Source: 21-14-0-10-47-8 sp966211795
GTDB taxonomy: Bacteria > Bdellovibrionota > Bdellovibrionia > Bdellovibrionales > Bdellovibrionaceae
NCBI GenBank assembly: GCA_966211795.1
Contig: CBIHNW010000007.1
Span: 133,138 to 197,137 of the forward strand
Reading direction: 5' to 3'
Length of the DNA stretch: 64,000 bases
Shown here: in pieces, positions 60,585 to 64,000 of the stretch
Layout: every line of letters starts with the position of its first letter
Numbering within the stretch: the stretch's first letter is position 1
Notes under the pieces: model-generated
The model's input: the letters and a program-made list of their open reading frames with translations, nothing else
Told to the model about the DNA's origin: nothing
Database searches by the model: none
Translations under genes and position numbers: made by a program

Positions 60585-61240
60585 CGACGGCCTTGCTGCG
60601 ACGAACTTCGCCTTTTTCTCTTTCTGTCGCTTTTCACTTTGTTCTCGTCCTGATCGCAGCGGGTTTGCATTTCATCACCCCACCCAAAGCCAAACGGGTC
60701 AGTGTCGAGGTCATCGAGATCCCGCAAGCGGCCCCCGCTCATCTGAATCTGAATCCCCCCAAAGAAATGGATCGCCCCAAACCTCCACCCGAACCAAAGC
60801 AACGGCAGGTCTTCGGCGCAAATCGAAAATCCATTCAAGCCGATGCTTCAGTCACGGATGCGGTTGCAATGAAAGCCGGCAATACCGTCGCCAAGGAAAT
60901 GGATGATCTGAAATTAAACGACAAAGACGCGGACGCCATCCCGATCCCGGCCGATGATTATCTCGTGACCTCGATGCCGGTGCTCATTTCGGCGGTGCGA
61001 ATTCCCTACCCGCCGAAAGCAAAGAAGGCGGGCATTGAAGGCCCCGTCGTCATGGATATGATCATCGACGATCAAGGCAAAGTCCGACAAGTCACTTTGG
61101 TTCGCGGTCCTGGTTATGATTTGAATGATGCGGCCCTTGAAGCCATGAAACAAGTTCAGTTCCGCCCCGGAAAAATAGGAGAGAAAAACGTGCCCGTCAA
61201 GTTCCGGTACACCTACCGGTTCGTGCTTGATCGCATGTGA
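60581..61240 (+). CDS. tonB: TonB energy-transducing protein
   Basis: A 219-residue TonB. It has an N-terminal signal anchor (about 12-32), a Pro/Lys-rich spacer ('PKPPPEPKQRQV') and the C-terminal TonB domain ('YPPKAKKAGIEGPVVMDMIIDDQGKVRQVTLVRGPGYDLNDAALEAMKQVQFRPG' in 140-195, quoted by position) with the usual 'VPVKFRYTYRFVL' end. It spans the periplasm to the receptor's TonB box. Its ATG overlaps the exbD stop (ATGA), and the receptor follows 3 bases after its own stop. Confidence 0.95.
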   Translation: MTTALLRRTSPFSLSVAFHFVLVLIAAGLHFITPPKAKRVSVEVIEIPQAAPAHLNLNPPKEMDRPKPPPEPKQRQVFGANRKSIQADASVTDAVAMKAGNTVAKEMDDLKLNDKDADAIPIPADDYLVTSMPVLISAVRIPYPPKAKKAGIEGPVVMDMIIDDQGKVRQVTLVRGPGYDLNDAALEAMKQVQFRPGKIGEKNVPVKFRYTYRFVLDRM

Positions 61241-61243
61241 TTT

Positions 61244-63502
61244 ATGAAATCAATCATCACCATTCTTATCTTGCTCGCCTCGCCCACCCTCTTCGCACTG
61301 ACCATTCAGGGCCGAGTCCTCGAGCGCGGAACCAAAGTCCCGCTGAAAGATGTTTCGGTTTATTTGCTTCCGCACAAGCTCAAGGGCATCACGGATGACA
61401 AAGGTTTTTTTCAAGTCACGGATGTGCCCAACGGCCCCTTTCAATTTGTCATCAATCTTCCGGGCTATCAAAAACTAGAAGTCGATGACGAGCAAAACAC
61501 TGAAGAGGACAATAACTCGCGCATTCTCTACGTCGAGCGAGAAAATTATTCGTCGTTCGAAACGGTGATCGTCGGCATCAAGAAAAAGAAAGATAGCGCC
61601 CAAAAATCCCTGACCCAGGCCGAATTCCTGACCCTGCCTGGCGCCAACGGAGATCCGGTGAAGGCCGTGCAGAATCTTCCGGGCGTCAACCGTGTCGGGG
61701 GATTCTCCTCTCAAGTCGTCATTCAAGGTTCGGCCGCCAAGGACACTCGCTACAATATCGATGGCCACGAAATTCCGTTGGTCTTTCACTTTGGTGGATT
61801 GTCCAGCGTCGTGATGCCGGAAGCTTTGGATTCGGTCGATTATTTGTCCGCCGGTTACGAATCTCAGTACTCGCGCGCCTTGGGGGGCATCATCTCCCTG
61901 CAAACCCGCACTCCGGACCCAGGTGAACGCGAGAAAAAAGGATTTTTCTTTGTCGACACTTTAAAGGCCGGCGGTCTTTACGAAGCGCGCATCGATGAAA
62001 ACAGCACTTATTTAATCAGCGCCCGTCACAGCTACATCGGTTTGTTGCTCGGAAAAGTTGCCGAAAAACGAGATGATTTCAACCTGACCGTCGTTCCTGA
62101 ATTCACTGACTTTACGGCCATCTATCATCGCAAGCTCGAAGCCGCAGCCAATCTCAAGGTCGTGGCTTTGGCTTCGCGGGACAGCTTGGGATTTCTGCTG
62201 AAAGAGCCTTTCAAAGATGATCCCGCCTTGCGCGGAAATTTCAAAAACGAAACGATCTTTTACCGTTTGATTCCGCAATGGCAAAAAGATCTGGGTTCCG
62301 ATGGCAACCTGAATCTCTCGCTGGCCGCGGGTCGGGACCAGGTGCTGTTCGATATCGGCTCTCAATACTTCCGCATGAAATCCAACGTGGTTTCGCTTCG
62401 CGGAGATTGGGAGAAAAAGTGGATCGATGGCGAAAGCATGGGATGGAGCACCGAGCTCGGTGTCGACAACAACTATAGCGACGCCGATGTCGAAGTGAAA
62501 ATTCCCACCGGGCGCAACGAGGGCGGCGTGCAAGATCCTTTCTCCAGCGGCACCCCACGACAGACCGATGTCAAAGCGCGGACGCAGAATGCCGGTGTTT
62601 ACCTTCGCAATGAAATCACCACCGGTCGCTTGACCACCTTGCCTTCGCTTCGGGCCGACTCTTTCAGTCGCACCGACGAAAAGCTTTTATCGCCCCGGTT
62701 GGGCTTTCGCTATCAAGCTTCCGACGATCTGACCTTGAAAACGGCGGGAGGGATTTATTATCAGCCTCCGGAAGCCGTCGAGACCGACGAGACCTACGGA
62801 AATCCCTCGGTGAAATCGCCGCGTGCATGGCATTGGACGTTGGGATTTGAAAATGATTTTCGCCAAGGCCGCAAAGACGGTTACACCATGAGCGCCGCTT
62901 ATTTCGATCGCTGGTTTGAAAAACTGGTGACCTCGTCGCAATCGCAGGTCCTTCGCGGAAATGATCTGGTCACTGAAAATTACAATAACTCGGGCGCCGG
63001 CCGGGCTTACGGGATCGAGACGCAAATCAAATTTTATGATACACCCTACACCGGTTGGCTCAGTTACACTTGGTCCCGCAGCACCCGGTGGAATCCGAAC
63101 CAGAGTGAATACCTGGCGGATTCGGATCAAACCCACAACATCAACTTGATCGCCAGTCGAGACTTTGCTCGCAATTGGAAAATTTCGGGACGATTTCGCT
63201 ACGTCACCGGCAATCCCTACACGCCGATCACGGGCGGGACCTTCGATGCGGACAACGATGTTTACATCCCAACTCGGGGCTCGTTTTATTCCGAGCGCTT
63301 CCGTGACTTTAAACAATTGGATCTTCGCTTCGATAAAAAATTCGTGATGGAAAAAGAAATTTGGACTTTCTATCTGGATATTCAAAACGTCTGGAACCAA
63401 AAAAATCCGGAAAACAATCAGTACGCCTATGATTACTCTCGCAAAGAAGAAGTCTCGGGCTTGCCCATCCTTCCGTCGCTGGGCCTGAAAGGAGAGTTCT
63501 AA
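61244..63502 (+). CDS. TonB-dependent outer-membrane receptor with N-terminal CarboxypepD-like domain
   Basis: A 752-residue receptor. A signal peptide (about 1-18, ending FA) precedes a carboxypeptidase-regulatory-like domain (19-95, 'IQGRVLERGTKVPLKDVSVYL'). The plug follows (about 120-235) with 'GDPVKAVQNLPGVNRVGGFSS', 'VIQGSAAKDTRYNIDGHEIP' and 'YSRALGGIISLQTR'. The rest is a 22-strand barrel closing with a terminal Phe ('SLGLKGEF'). It imports a ligand that cannot be predicted; the domain order matches receptors used for oligosaccharides, siderophores or peptides. It is the only TonB receptor in the window and is co-translated with the lipoprotein that follows (TAATG). Confidence 0.93.
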   Translation: MKSIITILILLASPTLFALTIQGRVLERGTKVPLKDVSVYLLPHKLKGITDDKGFFQVTDVPNGPFQFVINLPGYQKLEVDDEQNTEEDNNSRILYVERENYSSFETVIVGIKKKKDSAQKSLTQAEFLTLPGANGDPVKAVQNLPGVNRVGGFSSQVVIQGSAAKDTRYNIDGHEIPLVFHFGGLSSVVMPEALDSVDYLSAGYESQYSRALGGIISLQTRTPDPGEREKKGFFFVDTLKAGGLYEARIDENSTYLISARHSYIGLLLGKVAEKRDDFNLTVVPEFTDFTAIYHRKLEAAANLKVVALASRDSLGFLLKEPFKDDPALRGNFKNETIFYRLIPQWQKDLGSDGNLNLSLAAGRDQVLFDIGSQYFRMKSNVVSLRGDWEKKWIDGESMGWSTELGVDNNYSDADVEVKIPTGRNEGGVQDPFSSGTPRQTDVKARTQNAGVYLRNEITTGRLTTLPSLRADSFSRTDEKLLSPRLGFRYQASDDLTLKTAGGIYYQPPEAVETDETYGNPSVKSPRAWHWTLGFENDFRQGRKDGYTMSAAYFDRWFEKLVTSSQSQVLRGNDLVTENYNNSGAGRAYGIETQIKFYDTPYTGWLSYTWSRSTRWNPNQSEYLADSDQTHNINLIASRDFARNWKISGRFRYVTGNPYTPITGGTFDADNDVYIPTRGSFYSERFRDFKQLDLRFDKKFVMEKEIWTFYLDIQNVWNQKNPENNQYAYDYSRKEEVSGLPILPSLGLKGEF

Positions 63503-64000
63503 TGAAAAAGCTATCTCTCGCACTTTCCATTTTATTTTTTGTTGGCTGCTCGCCCGACAACCTTCCGAAATATGACGAGCTCACCGGTCTTCGCATTCTG
63601 GCTCTGGTCGCCACTTCTCCCGAAGTCGATGCCGGTGGCAGCACGACCATCACCCCGATCGTCAGCGACATCACCGAAACGACCGCTCTGTCCTATGAAG
63701 CCGTCGGTTGTGTTGCCATCACCAGCGTTGACACCAGCTGCACGGGCAACCCAACCGCCACCGCACTTCAAAACGGAACCTTGAATTCGGGTGATATGAC
63801 TGCCGCCCGCAGCTTCACGGGTTCCGCGGCCTCATTCACCGTCACCATTCCGTCCGCGGCCGTGATTTTCAATCAGCGCAATTCACAGGATCAATTCAAT
63901 GGCATCAGTTACGTAATCAGCTACGTGCTTCGAAATTCGCGCGGCGAAAGCTTGCAGAGCTTCCGCCGCATCATTGTCTCCACCCGACCGGTGGCAGAAA
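63502..64000 (+). CDS. Lipoprotein coupled to the TonB receptor (3' end outside window)
   Basis: The first 166 codons of a lipoprotein. Its ATG overlaps the receptor stop (TAATG), so they are translated together. The signal peptide ends 'LFFVGC', putting a lipidated Cys at residue 16. The visible mature part is beta-rich, Ser/Thr-rich and Ig-like ('TSPEVDAGGSTTITPIVSDITE', with Cys in 'VGCVAI' and 'DTSCTGN'). It is probably a surface or periplasmic accessory to the receptor, as SusD-like or other lipoproteins are in other systems, but it does not resemble SusD. The rest lies beyond the window. Confidence 0.8.
   Translation, partial: MKKLSLALSILFFVGCSPDNLPKYDELTGLRILALVATSPEVDAGGSTTITPIVSDITETTALSYEAVGCVAITSVDTSCTGNPTATALQNGTLNSGDMTAARSFTGSAASFTVTIPSAAVIFNQRNSQDQFNGISYVISYVLRNSRGESLQSFRRIIVSTRPVAE

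Noticed and set aside
1..64000. Insertion sequences, prophage, CRISPR arrays or defence islands
   Set aside because: I looked for transposases, integrases, direct-repeat arrays and typical defence genes and saw none.

Overview
The window looks like a chromosomal segment of a Gram-negative, motile bacterium close to Bdellovibrio and its relatives (Bdellovibrionota). That placement is inferred from gene content, not from a marker gene or a search. The evidence is a complete flagellar export/assembly operon (fliL to fliA), a DivIVA homologue in a Gram-negative setting next to yggS and proC, a secreted polysaccharide deacetylase, FHA-domain membrane proteins downstream of a TadC-like gene, two ExbB/ExbD sets, and many secreted proteins and lipoproteins of unknown function. 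Base composition looks balanced (around half G+C by eye). I saw no rRNA, tRNA, CRISPR array, insertion sequence or phage gene; this reads as core chromosome rather than an island.

Layout. 1-3011: the visible part of a large secreted repeat protein, a small anchored protein and a 519-base gap with two related palindromes. 3012-4055: an exbB-exbD pair without tonB. 4196-6013: a sulfatase-like lipoprotein with an altered active site. 6002-12571: a tightly coupled minus-strand operon of a TadC-like protein, a DUF192 protein, three FHA-domain membrane proteins and a possible PP2C-like protein. 12601-16040: a plus-strand housekeeping run (maf, yggS-type, proC, divIVA, DUF167). 16242-21514: small secreted proteins, thioredoxin 2, a Cys-less rhodanese, an MFS exporter and an outer-membrane barrel. 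21653-31315: valS, aspS and between them a secreted-protein neighbourhood with a NodB-type deacetylase and two paralogous Cys-rich secreted proteins that share an upstream element. 31492-33683: a PHA-system-like protein, an RpoH-like sigma factor with a long extension and a secreted coiled protein. 33711-37267: a four-gene unit of a His/Met-rich small protein, a Met-rich protein, a response regulator and a histidine kinase. 37485-42748: Calx-beta/RCC1 lipoprotein and several unknown secreted or membrane proteins. 42768-53594: the flagellar operon, preceded by a good sigma-54 promoter. 53595-57397: a non-coding stretch with a perfect 23-bp inverted repeat, an NPP-type phosphodiesterase lipoprotein, an inositol monophosphatase-family enzyme and a SPOR protein. 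57700-64000: PilZ protein, FMN reductase, then exbB-exbD-tonB-TonB-dependent receptor-lipoprotein.

How the genes work together. The flagellar operon encodes the switch (FliM, FliN), the export gate (FliP, FliQ, FliR, FlhB, FlhA, with FliO), stator-associated FliL, the placement and number regulators FlhF and FlhG, and sigma-28. The last block is a self-contained energised uptake system: ExbB/ExbD/TonB power a single outer-membrane receptor, with a co-translated lipoprotein as a likely partner. The FHA block suggests phosphopeptide-dependent control of a membrane assembly that includes a Tad/T2SS-F-type platform protein. The strongest candidates for undescribed biology are the repeat protein at the left edge, the FHA/TadC operon, the paralogous four-Cys secreted proteins with a shared sigma-54-like element, and the Met/His-rich cassette with its own two-component system.
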